DNA from: Mercurialis annua
Lineage: Eukaryota > Streptophyta > Magnoliopsida > Malpighiales > Euphorbiaceae
Length of the DNA: 64,000 nt
NCBI RefSeq assembly: GCF_937616625.2
Contig: NC_065570.1
Coordinates: forward strand, 48,785,665 to 48,849,664
Direction of reading: 5' to 3'
Shown in pieces: positions 11,835 through 24,513 of this stretch. Position numbers and translations under genes: made by a program. The notes under the pieces are model-generated. The model saw only the letters and a program-made list of their open reading frames with translations, was not told the origin of the DNA and made no database searches. Numbering within the stretch: position 1 is the first letter of the stretch; every line of letters begins with the position of its first letter.

Positions 11835-14800
11835 ATGGCCAAAACCCTAATTTCATCTCCGTCGTTCATCGGCGTACCTCTCCGTTCACCGTCGCTTTCT
11901 CGCCATGGGATCCTCTCACTTCCTAATAACCAGAGATTCATTTCCACTAAAGTTCAGTTCAGTTTGCATGAAATAATTCCTCCTCCGTCTTCTTCTTCCG
12001 TTGATTTCAATTCTCTCATTACTAAAGCTGAAAGCCTTCTCTATACTCTCGCCGATGCTGCTGTCGCCGTTGATTCCGCTTCTACTGCTACTAGTACGAC
12101 TGATACAGTTGTGCAGAAAAATAGCGGTTGGTTTGGGTTTATCTCTGAAGGCATGGAATTCGTGCTCAAGGTAACTATAATAAATTACTCTATGTAGTCA
12201 ATTTTCATGTTTTTCTGCTTAAATACTCAGAGTCGTAAGCTTCAATGTGCGTAAGTTCTTCGAGTATTGGAGTTTTTACTGATTTAATTTTAATTCATAA
12301 AATTATATGTTTTTATTTTTGTTTGTTCTTTTTGTTTTTTTATAGGTGTTGAAGGATGGAATATCAGCTGTTCATGTGCCTTACTCCTATGGTTTTGCTA
12401 TTATATTACTCACTATTCTTGTCAAAATTGCTACCTTGCCCTTGACAAAGCAACAAGTGAGTTTTTGCTCTATTTTGTTTATTCAGTGGTAATTGTTTGG
12501 ATCAGAGTTTAATTGGATGTTTTTATTGTACATTTTTTTATACTAATTTTTGTGTGTGTAGGTGGAATCGACATTGGCTATGCAAAACCTTCAACCAAAG
12601 TTAAAAGCAATTCAACAAAGATATGCAGGCAATCAGGTGTGGCACATTTGATATTATGTGGATTATATGTAATTTTTTAGGACTATTGCGTTTATTATTC
12701 AATTTGTGATGAGTTTAGTTCTTCAATAAAGTAATTTGGGCTTTTTTTAAATTCTTTCTCTAGGAGAGAATACAACTCGAGACATCACGTTTGTATAAAC
12801 AGGCTGGGGTTAATCCATTAGCAGGTAACTAGTTTTTCTCTTTCTTTCAACTTACTGTAATTCAGTCTCTAAAAAACTGGTTAATATAGTATGAAAATGA
12901 ATGAACACGGTTCTTATAGATTTATAAATTATGACTTTGCATTCATTGATTTCCAGTGTTTTTGCTGTTTATTTTAGCGGTATTTTCCTTTCTTATATCT
13001 TTCATTCCTATTGCAAGATCTTTCTATTGTTGCATTTACGTCCGCTACAATTATGAGTTACCCATGCCATATGCATGTCTAGTTTATTTTGTTTGCATCC
13101 GTGTTTATTATACAGTGGTTACTGCAATCTATTTGTGGAATGCGCTATAAGGTGACAATCCTAAAAATGTTTCATTCTAGGTTGTTTGCCAACTCTGGCT
13201 ACAATACCAGTATGGATTGGACTATATCAAGCTCTTTCAAATGTAGCGAATGAGGTACTTAAGAGGCTGATCTGATTTTTTTATTTGACAACGGATATGT
13301 ACGATTTTGCATTCTAATTTATTGTTAATAATTGCAAACCTTTTTCTTATAGGGACTGTTGACAGAAGGATTCTTTTGGATTCCTTCTTTGGGTGGGCCT
13401 ACTACAATTGCAGCTCGACAAAGTGGGGCCGGAATTTCTTGGCTCTTTCCATTTGTGGTAATAATTTGTTTTTTTTTTCAAATAATGAGCTAAATGTTCT
13501 TTTTTCAAATGTTGTCTATACTAAACATTTAATTCCTCATAAGTTTTCATAACTTAATTAAGCTGTACATCTTTGAAATTTCAAGGATGCAACCTTGATT
13601 GTCTTAAAATAGCATAAAGTAAGCTGGTGGTCTATTAATCTGCTTAAATAGTTTCAGCAAGATATTCTGAAGATTAGTTATACTTCATTCCTGCAGTTTT
13701 TTAAATTAGCTTAGTATAGAGAAATGATTGTAGGAATTGGTTATATCCCCTTCCTAGTTTCACTTTAGTTCTTCTGTTATTGTTGTTTTGAGGAGGTAAC
13801 TTATTGCTACGTCCTCGGGAAATTTCAAGCATAAAGAGGCATTTATTGGATCATATTCCAAGTGTCTTAGAAGAGCAGAATAATTAGTTATTTTGCCATG
13901 TTGTCATGTTCCATTTCAAGGTATTGGGAATTTCGGATTCTTAGGTGGTCTTTATGATACTAAAAGGATGTTTTTACCGGGCAAACACTTATTAATTTTT
14001 TTTTGTCTTTTCATCAATAGAATACTTTGGCCAATGTTTAAAATTGACGGCTGAAAGAAAAGTGAGGCAATGTTTCGAGGAAACTGGATAATGAACTTGA
14101 CCTTTTGGATTGATTTGCCTGCTTGTCGAGCTTGTTCATATCTTTGAGAGTCCAATTTTTATTCATGGCAGTAAGTAGGTTATGCATTTTATGGTGACCT
14201 ATATATGCTTTCTGCTAACTAGGAAATTAAATAAATCTACTTAGTACTGAGCAATATCTTACTGTTACTATGATGTTGCAAGCTCATAGTTTCCTTTATA
14301 AACTTGTGAGCTTATTTTGGTAATTTATATATGTATCATGCAGGATGGCCATCCACCATTGGGCTGGCCTGACACTATAGCTTACCTGGTTTTACCTGTA
14401 CTCCTTGTTGCTTCTCAGTATGTTTCAATGGAGATAATGAAACCTCCCCAGGTAGATCAGATACATTTTGTCCCTTTTGCTTATTTGTTCCAGTGACTTC
14501 CTGATGTTCTTTGTATTTTGTTTTGTTTATGACAGACGGATGATCCAGCTCAGAAAAACACGCTTCTTATTTTCAAGTTTCTTCCGCTCATGATTGGTTA
14601 TTTCTCCTTGTCTGTTCCATCAGGATTATCCATTTACTGGTTGGTTTCTAATCAGTAGTATCATTTCGCATCACTTGAAATTCATCCATGTGTTGCATCA
14701 GTAAAACTAATTGCAGCCTTTAAGTGGGTTTATATTACTTGCAGTACTACTAATTTGTGCTGTGATTTTCTTTCCTTTTTCTATTTTCTTATAGTAACTC

Positions 14801-17290
14801 AAATTTCATAAATGCACGGAATCATGTGCTTTCGTCTATGAAGCACCAACACTTATTGGAGGTGCTATATGCAAGAGCGGACACGGGGACACACCGGGGA
14901 CATGTATGGGACACGACAAGATACGTGTCCCGACAGTTCTTACTGTTGAAACATGGGGACACGCCCGAGACACTCCTGGGAACACGCTGGGAGTGATTAA
15001 GTGTTTAAAACTTAAATTGAAGATAGTTTTAATGAATCACTCTTCTTTTAAAAATCTTATTTTACTTATATTTAGTAAATCATGAATTTTTCTTTTTAAT
15101 AATTGGGGAGGGTAAGCGTTTGTGAGAGAAATTGAAACCACGGCGTACCAGATTGCTGCCCAGCAATCATTTAAGCTATAGCTCGTTGGTGTATATTTTG
15201 AATATGATTTATATAATATGTAAATTTATTATATATATTTATATGTAATTTTGAGGATTTAAATTTATTTAAATATATAACTAATTTGCCGTGTCCTCGC
15301 CGTGTCCGTGTCTCGGTTTTTTAAATGTTGTTCCCCGTGTCTGTCTGTACCCGTGTCTGTGCTTCATAGGCGTTCATTCAATTTTATAATTCAGCGCAAC
15401 TATTAGTGTTAGAGAACATCTAACTATAGTCACCAGAAATAGTGTATTTGATACATTTGGCTGGTTATTCTAGTGCCTGTGCCTGTATTCCATATCGACA
15501 CTTCCTGACTGCATATTTTAAAAACCATGCAAAATAATGATCCCCACAACACACTTGGTGGTGACAGTGTGTGCATTAGTAAATCTTTATTTTTTACTAC
15601 TTTAGTACCCCAACATCTTAACTTGGTCCTGCATTTGTTTTGGGCATTCTTTTTTTCAGATTTTTGCCCTAAATAAGGCAATACCTCTGCATTTTCTTGA
15701 GAAAGTGAAACTAGCAAAGCAAACTTTATAAAATTAAAGCAGAATCATTAGGATATGTGTTAATTATTTTGGTCCTTGTGAAGCTATTTCCGATGGACCT
15801 ATATAAGCACAAGGTGTGCAGTCAGTTCTTCGTTTAATCACTAATCTGTAAACTTAATCATGTGGCTTTCAGGTTTGTCAACAACGTTCTCAGCACTGCT
15901 CAACAGGTCTGGTTACGAAAATTAGGTGGTGCAAAGCCTCTAGTTAATGAGAATGCAAGTGGAATCATCACTGCAGGACGTGCAAAACGATCAGGTGCAC
16001 AGCCAGCCCGTGGCGGTGATAGGTAAGCATTCTACTCATAGCTGATTCTTCTTTCTGCTACCTCAAAAGTGTTTAATAAACAAAGATGTGGTTGGCAGGT
16101 TCAGGCAGTTAAAGGAAGAAGAAAAGAGGAAAAAAATGAGCAAGGCACTTCCAGGTGACGAGGCCCAGAATTTTGATTCTGAACCTGGTTCTGATGAGGA
16201 ATCTGATGAAGAGACCAAGGACAAGGTAAATCCTAATTTCTAGTTCCTAGAATTGCTGAATGTGGTGATACAAAGATAAGTAATTTACAATTTTGTGATT
16301 GGCGGGTGTTAACAGAATGTAAAATAGGACGTAATACTCTACCTTCCCATGTTTTTTTAGTAATGGGTCATTACCAGGAAACTTCCATCGTGATTGCTGT
16401 ATTATAGAAAATGGAACTTTGCGTGAGAGAGCTGTAATTTACAGGTTCTGTGCTACATGCCAGTCTATTAATCAAGGAGAGGTCCTCTTGAGATTTGGGA
16501 AGTTTAGACCTTTCTTGTGCATGCTTACTGTGCTAGAAATGACAATTGTAGTCTTCCTGTTAATGGTCACATGAACTTATATTTTGTGAATTGGTTATGA
16601 GTCCAGGAAATAAATAATTAAATACAATAGTTATTCCCAATGCTGGACCCGGTCCTAGCGTAATCATCACCATGAATTAACTTTGAACTGGCAGTTGGTG
16701 GGTTCCGCTGCTCCACAGTTGGAGAGTGATGACCTTCACTATGAAAGTAAACTAATTGGGAGTAGACTAAGTTTAGTTGTGCACTGTGTGCTTGCAAGTC
16801 TTTGATGAGCATCCACTGATTGTGAGACCGAAAGAAGAGACATACAATTATCTAGCTGGATGGAAATAGGTGAAGATAAATCGTTATGACCAACGGGATT
16901 ATAAAAGGATTAAAGCATTATAAGTCTTATTTCCAGAATGAAAAACTATTTATAGAGCTCAAACTGCCTATCAAGATTGAACAGTTAACATAGGCATAAA
17001 CAAGTTTCGAATTTCTACCTCAGCAAAAAATACAATTATACATAACTAATCTAGTATGCTTTTCTATTTAAGAGGCTAACAATATCAACGTTTGTTGATA
17101 TCTTACTTCACTTAGATCTGCAAATGCAAGTTTTATTGCAATTCAGATTTTTTAGTTCAGAACTAATGTAGACCTTTGACAGGATGACGAAGTTCTAGAA
17201 GAAGCATATGCTTCAAGTTCAAGCAAACAGGTTCCAGATATTTCTCGCCCAAAGAGAAGCAAGCGATCGAAGAGAAAGCGTGCTGTATAA
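11835..17290 (+). CDS. ALB3: ALBINO3, chloroplast thylakoid Oxa1/YidC-family insertase
   Basis: Coding exons: 11835-12170, 12346-12456, 12562-12636, 12764-12824, 13181-13254, 13353-13457, 14344-14451, 14536-14639, 15873-16022, 16099-16225, 17183-17290. Every junction is GT-AG and the frame closes, giving 452 aa (Arabidopsis ALB3 is about 460). The first ~55 residues are Ser/Thr-rich, as a chloroplast transit peptide. The Oxa1/YidC core follows, with a membrane segment at about 120-143, GLYQALSNVANE at 208-219, another segment at about 264-282, and a conserved one at about 300-325. The C-terminal tail has two basic patches (around RFRQLKEEEKRKK and the final RSKRSKRKRAV). These correspond to the stromal motifs of ALB3 that bind cpSRP43. 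The known role is insertion of light-harvesting proteins into thylakoids with cpSRP54/cpSRP43/cpFtsY. The gene appears intact. The start is the first ATG, followed directly by the transit peptide. Confidence 0.95.
14838..15372. mobile_element. GACAC-rich inverted-repeat element in an ALB3 intron
   Basis: It lies in the 1,233-bp intron between exons 8 and 9. Ends are inverted: CTATGAAGCAC on the left and GTGCTTCATAG on the right. Subterminal GACACGGGGACAC-type repeats are mirrored on the right as CCGTGTCCGTGTC. The centre is AT-rich and non-coding. No clear target duplication was found, so the superfamily is left open. It does not touch the splice sites. Confidence 0.6.
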
Positions 17291-19455
17291 AAGACTTATA
17301 CCAATCTGATGATTGTAGTTTTTGGTAAGTCCTGTATATCTCAACAAAATGTATTTTAGCTGATATATAGTGCCATTTTTACGTTGGCTGATTCAATTAA
17401 AGTTCAATTATAGTAATTTTGCCTGATTATAAAGTATTGACTCAGCAAGGTAATGAAAGTTGCCTTGCCGTCGGTTCATTTTCATGGCAGCTGTGTTTTC
17501 ATTGAAATTGTTTAACTAGGAGTCTTATTGATATGATGGAAATAAAGTAGGTTACTGATCATTCCCATTATAATGCTGACACTATACTTTCTTGGGCTTG
17601 AACACTTAATTAGTTAAGTACTTTGTTTATTCATTGTCTGCTAAACTTCATTTTTGTGCCGCATATGTTTATTTTCAACTAATTTTCTTTTTTTAAATGC
17701 AAAACTAAGTATGCTTGGTTTGTTCATTGAAATAAAATGAAAGATTTTATGTGCTTCATTTGTTTGGAATGTTCAATAGGGGAGATTAATTGAAAGTGTT
17801 CAAATTTCATTTCAGCCTTTCAAATTTTATGGTAACCATCTTAGCTGGCTGAAATTAGTCATATGAGTGACAGATGCGCCTTTCTACTAAGGGAAAGTGA
17901 GCCTAGTAACTAAACTGACCAAAGTCATTAAAAATAAATTGAGAACGTCTTGATTTCCTGTTTTATTTTGAGTTTGTGCTGAAAAAAAAAATTGGTCTAA
18001 AAGAGGGGAAAAATTAACATAGAAAAATAGAGATTAAAAGCATATAAAGCTTCTTCATTGGATAATGGTTGCAGTCTCACGGATGTAGGTTTCTTCAGAT
18101 AAGTTTAAGTTTTCTACAAGAACAAAAACCTCGGGGATCAGAGTATTTCCAATCTAAATGAATATATCTGACCTATTACTTTTAAGAAAGTACTATGAAC
18201 TTCTGTCTACTCGCTGTTGCTGAATAAGTGCTGATTGATTCATGGCTTTGTTGGCGGGTTGCGGTTTCCAACTGGGTTGGGCCCAGATGGAGCTTTTTGA
18301 ATCTTCCTCCCTCCGACCTATGTTTATGTCATTGAATAGATGCAAATGTTGGTATCAAACATTGTATTAAGATGAAATGCATTTACATTTTGAAAGATTG
18401 AACTTCTAACCCGGGATGGCCAGATGTTTGCTTTGCGTGATCTTGAGCTCGGTTGTGCGGCCTCAAGTTTGAAATGAGCTGTGGTAGTAAAAGATAGATA
18501 AGATCGACATCAGAAGTTCTTTGAGTTTGTTCTTTTCGCATTCTTAGTATGGCTAGTAGTATTATCAAGTTACTTACCTAGAGAACAATAACAATCTAAT
18601 GATAGTAAAGAGACTAGGGATATGATTTACCTGATTCTGTAGCTTGAACTTTGATATGGAAGGAGAAATACTGTAGAGAAGCTACGAGTAACAGCCATAC
18701 AAGGAGAAGGCGGGTGAGAGTCTTTCTACTCATCTTCTGCATGAGACGGTTTATAATTAAGCGAATTAGAAACTTAACATGTGAAGCATTTTTATGCAAT
18801 ACTTGTTTGATAATCATTGTGAAACTTGAATATAGTGTAAGAATTGTTTGTTAAAGTTGGTTTGGAATCCTATGCTAATTACATTGCTGAGATGTTAAAG
18901 ATTATGAATCTGGCTCTATTCATTATAAGTTGACTTCTTATATGTTATCATTGTGTCCATGATAATTTTTTTGACATACTTGCTAATTTTGTCTTTTAGA
19001 GTGATTGTGCCATGTCCTTTGTTTTTTGTTTTGCAATTGTATTTTGTTTATATGATCCATTAGGAGATCCACTGAGCCGTTAGCTACCTATCGAGTAGCT
19101 CATTCCGATGCATATATGATAAAGGTTATAAACTGCCATATATATAGAGTCGCTTCTTGAACTCAAGAGTTTTATTGATTCTCACAAAATGAGCGTGTCA
19201 ATCAGATCACAAGTATATATTACGTGTTATGTTTATACATTTGAATTTTTCTTGTTCAACATGACTTGTGTAGAAGTTAACTAGCTTGGATGAATAGCTT
19301 GGACAGAAGTTGCTAAGCACAAACATGTTCTCTTGTAGTATTGTTTCTTCAAACAATTTTGTCTCGTATGGATGGCTTGCACTGATGATTATGCATTGCA
19401 AATTTCTATCATGAAATTCTCCTTTTTCTTCATGTGTCTTGCCCGATTAAAATTA
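17291..19455. other. ALB3 3' flank and intergenic DNA
   Basis: The 3' untranslated region begins at 17291; the cleavage site was not fixed. The rest is AT-rich without a recognised gene. A short stretch near 19070-19120, with CTATCGAGTAGCTCATTC, resembles a motif found in the gypsy LTRs at about 455-475 and 44750-44780. It may be a small LTR-derived fragment. Short open frames here (for example 18383-18568 on the minus strand) show no known domain. Confidence 0.4.
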
Positions 19456-19773
19456 GGGTTAATTACATATAAAATCATCACCTTTACACGAAATTGCAAA
19501 AATAACACGACCTTTAAAACGTGGCAATTCAGGGCACCACCTTTCATTTCTTTTCAAAAATAACACGGACACATTTTTAGTGGCATTTTTGCTGACGTGG
19601 CATGACACGTGGCACTCCTATTGGGTGTCCAAGTCAGCAAAATTTTATCTAAAAATGTGTCCATGTTGTTTTTGAAAAAAAATGAAAGGTGATGCCCTGA
19701 ATTGACACGTTTTAAAGGTCGTGTTATTTTTGAAAATTCGTGTAAAAGTGGTGATTTTATATGTAATTAACCC
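19456..19773. mobile_element. Palindromic Mutator-like MITE (318 bp)
   Basis: A perfect 9-bp duplication TTAAAATTA flanks it at 19447-19455 and 19774-19782. Ends are GGGTTAATTAC and GTAATTAACCC, and inverted similarity covers about 120 bp per side, leaving a short centre. No coding capacity. A transcript across it would fold into a long hairpin. Confidence 0.9.
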
Positions 19774-19979
19774 TTAAAATTAACGGTCTTTTATCTTCTC
19801 ATCCTATGGGTGAAAAGTTCATATAGAAGTTCACCTTTTTAAGTTCTTATAGCCTATAGAATGTTTCTTTGGTATTTTCTGCAGATTTAGGGTCTGTTTG
19901 GCTCTTGAATGAGAGGAGAATATGAGTGATAATAAAATTAAAATTAAAAATGATTCTGATTAGGAGAATATGAAGAACA

Positions 19980-20661
19980 GTGCTTTCTATTAAACAGGTC
20001 GCAAGAACCGAATGAAACCGAATAATTGAACCAAATATATAAAATCTGTTCAGTTTGGTTTGATATGATAACTAAATTTCAGATGTTTGTTTCAATTCAT
20101 TTTTAACCGAAAACAATTTCGAGTATGTTTTAGCATAAACCAAACCAAATTGAAAAACCAATTAAAATGACCGGTTTGGTTTGATTTTGGAAAAAATGGG
20201 AATTTTGGTTCGGATCAATTCGGTTTAAACTGAATGCACACTGTTACTATGACAGATGGATCTCATTCTTATTTTCATGTAATTTTTTTCAACCAAACTA
20301 AATAATTTTAACCAAACTAAATAATGAAAAAAAATGGGTAATAGATATTGGAGGTACCTAATTATCACTATATTTCATTTTAGTTATCGACCTTTGATTT
20401 TTTATTTTTTTTTCGGTAACTGAACTTTAAAATTATTTCAGCTGAGATCTTTAGGTCCGAAAAGATGATGTGGCAATTGATTTTTGTAGCCAAATTGAAA
20501 AGAAAAGTTAAAGTTTGATAGTCAAATTTAAAGAAAAAATCAAAATTTGGCAACAAAGTTGAAGATTTGGTAATCAAATTGAAAATAAAATAAAATTTAG
20601 TAACTAAAATGAAAATAATAAAAATTCAGCAATTAAAATAAAATACAGTGAAAATTTAGAT
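19980..20661. repeat. Inverted-repeat DNA: CGGTTTGGTTT block and AT-rich TIR element
   Basis: About 19980-20250 is rich in ACCGAA and CGGTTTGGTTT phrases in both orientations, as in many short hAT-like repeats. About 20354-20661 has inverted ends (CCTAATTATCACTATATTTC against the complement of a stretch ending TTTAGA). It also holds about five diverged ~32-bp tandem units (20496-20640), each with a form of TTTGGTAATCAAATTGAAAA. No target duplication was seen for either. Confidence 0.45.
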
Positions 20662-21974
20662 ACATATAGTGTTTATAATTCAAAAATGATTCTAATTTTA
20701 TTTTTATTTCCTTTAAAATTTAGTGAATCAAATGATTTGATACTCGGTACTTAGGTAACCCTTTTTTTTCTTTACCCAATTCTATTTTCATTTAGTTTTA
20801 TGTATTTGAACAGGAAGAGCATTCCTTGTTCAATAAGAGTTCTATTTAGGAGTGTTTTCCTAAATAGAATTATCTTCCCAAATAGGAATATGTATCCAAA
20901 TAGGTAAGTGATTCCACAAGATCTGATTTTCTAGAATGTTTATTTCGTTTCCGTGTAATCAAGTCCTTTAGCAACGCGCTTTGTACTTGATTCGGAATCT
21001 TACCGAATCCTACCTAATTCGGTTTTTCTGAGGATTCGGGCGAATCCTCTTGAGCAGTCTTCAGTTTCGGCAAGACCTCTAGGACTCGCGTGTTGTTATC
21101 TTTGGACATTCATTTTGGGTGAGTCTTTGGATTCATTCGGATGAGTAAATCCTGTATGACTCGGTTCATAATTTTTATTCAGGAACTTAGTTTCCATTAT
21201 CAGCCCTCCGCAAGTGAGTTAAAGTCTTGATATTTATGTCTTGTTTGATTTAGCTTTTATTGGGCAAGTCATTTTGTCTTCTAGGCGAGTCGTTTCGCTT
21301 GCCTCTTGAATTCTTTTTGATTTCCTTCTTTTTATTTTTTTGACATGTGTTCGCCAATGTCTTTGGATTTGAGTCAAGTGTCGTTTTGTTTACAATTAAA
21401 ATTTATTTTAAACAAAAAATATATTTAATTATATACTATATAAAAAAATATTAAATATTTATTTAATTTTTGACGAATTATTTTCCGACGATGGATGGAT
21501 GGCGGTGACCGAAAAATGTAAGTGGCGGTTTTTGGTTGTATAGTTATTTAATGATATCTTTGAATGATTTATATTTAATGTAAAAAAATTAATTTTTAAA
21601 AGTTTAGGAAAGATAGTTTTACTGTTGAAAATTAAACATTGATGACTATTTAGAATATGAATTAAAATATAAAAATAGGTTTGAATTTATTTTCAGTGAA
21701 AAAAGGCCAATTTAATATTTTAAGGGGCAATTGAAAGTTAAAAGTGATAATTTGGGTGTTATTTGGTGATTTTAAAAGGTGAAGGTGCAATAAAATAGGA
21801 AATCTTTATAAATTTTCAGAATAAATAATAAATTAAAAAAAATACATTTTCAAATTCAGATTTATTTTTTACAAATAGTTTTTCTTAAAAGAATATTTTG
21901 ACAAATACTCTTTGATTTATTGAGGGAAAAGAACAAAGCATGCTTAAATGGGCACTAAGTACTGAACCCCGAGG
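20662..21974. other. Intergenic region upstream of the thaumatin-like gene
   Basis: 20760-21400 is less AT-rich. It contains a hairpin TTCTATTTAGGA/TCCTAAATAGAA near 20848-20878 and repeated GATTCGG/CGAATCC phrases. This looks repetitive, possibly LTR-derived, but I could not assign it. 21400-21900 is low-complexity AT-rich sequence. No gene was recognised. Confidence 0.35.
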
Positions 21975-21982
21975 CTATAAGA
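21975..21982 (+). promoter_or_regulatory. Candidate TATA box of the thaumatin-like gene
   Basis: CTATAAGA lies 49-56 bases before the ATG at 22031. Transcription would begin near 22005. That would leave the upstream in-frame ATG at 21992 outside the transcript and supports 22031 as the start. Confidence 0.5.
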
Positions 21983-22030
21983 ACCATCCTCATGCCCATC
22001 CTCCACTTCTCATTCAGCAAACAAACAAAA

Positions 22031-22783
22031 ATGTCTACTCCTACTCCTCTACTTCTCTTCTTCACTGCTCTTTTTACCATTATCTCCTTCGCCGGAGCAC
22101 AGTCGCCGCTCTTTCTAACCCTAGTCAACAACTGCCCCTACACTATTTACCCAGCCATCCAGCCCAACGCCGGCTCCCCCGTCCTCGAAAAAGGCGGCTT
22201 CCCTCTCAACACCCTAACCCACCGCTCCTTCCCCGTCCCCAACCACCACTGGTCCGGTCGGATCTGGGCAAGAACCGGCTGCTCCCACCACAACGGTTAC
22301 TTCCACTGCGCCACCGGAGACTGCGATCGCCGAATCGAATGCAATGGACTCGGCGGCGCCACCCCTGCAACTCTAGCTCAGCTCACCTTCCACCATGGCC
22401 ATAATGACTTCTCATCTTACGGAGTCTCTCTAGTCGACGGGTTTAACATTCCGATGACGGTTACTCCCCATGAAGGTAAAGGTAACTGTCCTGTAGTTGG
22501 GTGCAGAGCGAATATTCTTGCCACGTGTCCGGAGAAGCTGCAGATGAGGTACCCCGGCGGTCATGGTCCGGTGGTGGCGTGTAAAAGTGGGTGTGAAGCG
22601 TTTGGTACCGATGAGCTGTGCTGTCGGAATCATTATAATAGCCCGCAGACATGCAGAGGTTCGAGTTATTCGGAGTTTTTTAAACATGCTTGTCCCGCCA
22701 CCTTTACTTATGCTCATGATAATCCTTCTCTGATGCACGAGTGTTCTTCGCCGCGTGAGGTTAAAGTTATTTTCTGTCATTAA
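22031..22783 (+). CDS. Thaumatin-like protein (PR-5 family)
   Basis: Single exon, 250 aa. Residues 1-23 form a secretion signal (hydrophobic LLLFFTALFTIISFAGA, then QSPLF). The mature protein has the 16 cysteines typical of large thaumatin-like proteins, all expected to pair. It also has the family phrases WSGRIWARTGC, ATGDC, VSLVDGFNIPM, CKSGC and DELCC. Most relatives end in Pro; this one ends CH. Family role: secreted or vacuolar defence and stress proteins, some antifungal or glucan-binding. The acidic cleft looks altered: TLAQL replaces the usual TLAE, and the Asp before ISLVD is Gly (YGVSLVD). The thaumatin signature after GDC reads DRRIEC, lacking its Gly. The start at 22031 is preferred over the in-frame ATG at 21992 because the signal peptide begins there. 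Confidence 0.93.
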   Translation: MSTPTPLLLFFTALFTIISFAGAQSPLFLTLVNNCPYTIYPAIQPNAGSPVLEKGGFPLNTLTHRSFPVPNHHWSGRIWARTGCSHHNGYFHCATGDCDRRIECNGLGGATPATLAQLTFHHGHNDFSSYGVSLVDGFNIPMTVTPHEGKGNCPVVGCRANILATCPEKLQMRYPGGHGPVVACKSGCEAFGTDELCCRNHYNSPQTCRGSSYSEFFKHACPATFTYAHDNPSLMHECSSPREVKVIFCH

Positions 22784-22805
22784 ATGACATGAAAATAATT
22801 AATTG

Positions 22806-22811
22806 AATAAA
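22806..22811 (+). terminator. Candidate poly(A) signal of the thaumatin-like gene
   Basis: AATAAA lies 23 bases after the stop codon. This is close for a plant 3' UTR, and other AT-rich signals further on could serve instead. Confidence 0.35.
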
Positions 22812-23165
22812 TTTAGCTGTTCTTGCTTTGTTTCTGGTTCTGCTATATATCTGTATGAATATTTAGCGAGACTCTGAGAGAGAGATTAGAGGAAGGTGAT
22901 GGATTGGAATGTATTTTAACGTGTAATGGATTTGTGTCTAATTATGATTTTGAATGTTTGTGTTTTCGTTGAGAAATTCCTGATTTTATTATGTTTATTT
23001 TTTTTCTCTCTTTTTTAACTTGAAAAATGATCAAGTACAAATAACAAAAAAGAGAAACAACTAATTTTAGACAGGAGAAATATATTATTTTATTATATAT
23101 AAAATATTTTTAATAATTAGGTATTATTTTTTATAATATACTAGTGGAGTAGTAAATAAATTTTA

Positions 23166-23275
23166 CCAATGAACTATAGTTCAAATGTTATAAGCGCTAA
23201 GCAGCAAACCGCTAGGTCGTGGATTCGTTTCCTCCCACTAGCGCTCCCCCTCCCCAAATTATCAAAAAACAAAAA
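23166..23275 (+). mobile_element. Short tRNA-derived SINE, second family
   Basis: The ~110-bp body has a box A-like TAGTTCAAATGTTATAAGCG and a box B-like GTGGATTCGTTTCC, then a C-rich stretch and an A-rich tail. A perfect 15-bp duplication, AGTAAATAAATTTTA, flanks it at 23151-23165 and 23276-23290. Its sequence differs from the AU-like copies elsewhere in the window. Confidence 0.8.
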
Positions 23276-23440
23276 AGTAAATAAATTTTAACATGTCTTA
23301 CATATTTTTTTTTTTATGAATAATATGTTTACTAAAACAAAAAAACAAAGCAAAAACCTTACTTAAAATTTTCATACAAAAAGTGGCACGCTCTAAAAGG
23401 CACACTAAAAGCTATGACTATAAAAAAAGGCCAAAAAAAG

Positions 23441-23700
23441 TCAAGGTCTTAAAAATAAAATACAAGCAAGATTTATAAAAATATCCAAACCCAAATACGC
23501 AAAAACCCTATTACAAGATTTGTAGAGAAAGATCGAATGATAAAAGGAACAAAAAATAACCACATCAACGTTCCTTTTTGCATTTTGAAAAATCTGCTCG
23601 TTCCTGCACTTCCAGATATCAATTATAAAACTCAAAAACCTCCATAAATTTAAGTAAGAACCCTTAAAAATAATGAGATTTCATTGCAACACAAAATCCA
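23441..23700 (-). mobile_element. Possible LINE ORF2 tail fragment
   Basis: The minus-strand frame at 23441-23635 includes IWKCRNEQIFQNAKRNVD. This resembles the segment near the C-terminal end of plant LINE ORF2 (IWK.RN..IF pattern). It is short and ends quickly in AT-rich DNA. 23700-24500 on its left is AT-rich and unassigned. Confidence 0.45.
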
Positions 23701-24513
23701 ACAAAAATATTAGAAGGACACCACGAAACACCAACACTCCCTGCGACACACTTACATATATTTTATAATATGAACTATTTACATTGTGCGATAATTTGAT
23801 AGAGAAATATGATACAAATGCCGAAACAAAGTGAATATTATTATGTTCATATGGTATTTTTTATCGGAAAATTATTTTGTGTATCTAACTGTAAAATATT
23901 GAAAAAGAAAAAGTGACCATTAGTATGTGGAAGAGTGGAGAGGCTACTACAAGACAAATGAAAAAGAAATATATAAGTGTAGAGAGAAATGATGCAATTT
24001 GAAAACGACAACATTTTGGTCTGATTTAAGTGGTGTCTTTTTCTCGAAAATATCTTCTTTTTACTGTGCACGTCACGTGAAAGGTTCTTCCTTTAGGGTA
24101 CCCTCTGCATGCATGTCCTTTTGCTTTTATCTTCATTCATTTATTAAACAGACTCTCAGATTTGTTTAAAGCAAACGGATAATGTACAAAGAATGCCCTT
24201 AATTTTTCACCTAATGACTTAATTCAAACTTTTATGTTCTTTCCGTCACAAAATATGGTTTCAAACTCACCAAAGCATCGCATTTTAATAAATAAATGAG
24301 CGACTTTTTTCCAAATCAACAATTGATAAGGAGGAAAATATTTTATTTTTAGCAACATCTTTTGTCTTCTAATTGGGATTTAGTTTTTTAATTAAAAAAT
24401 TATGCTATTAAAAGAAAGCAAATTAGTGTTTCTTGTGGATTGTTGCTATAAAATAATACCACCTTTTATAAATATATTATTAAAATGAACACTTTATTAG
24501 TAAAAGAGATATA

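Noticed and set aside
21940..22404. 154-codon plus-strand frame overlapping the thaumatin-like gene
   Set aside because: It is the +1 shadow of the real coding frame; Pro/Arg/Leu-rich, with no homology.
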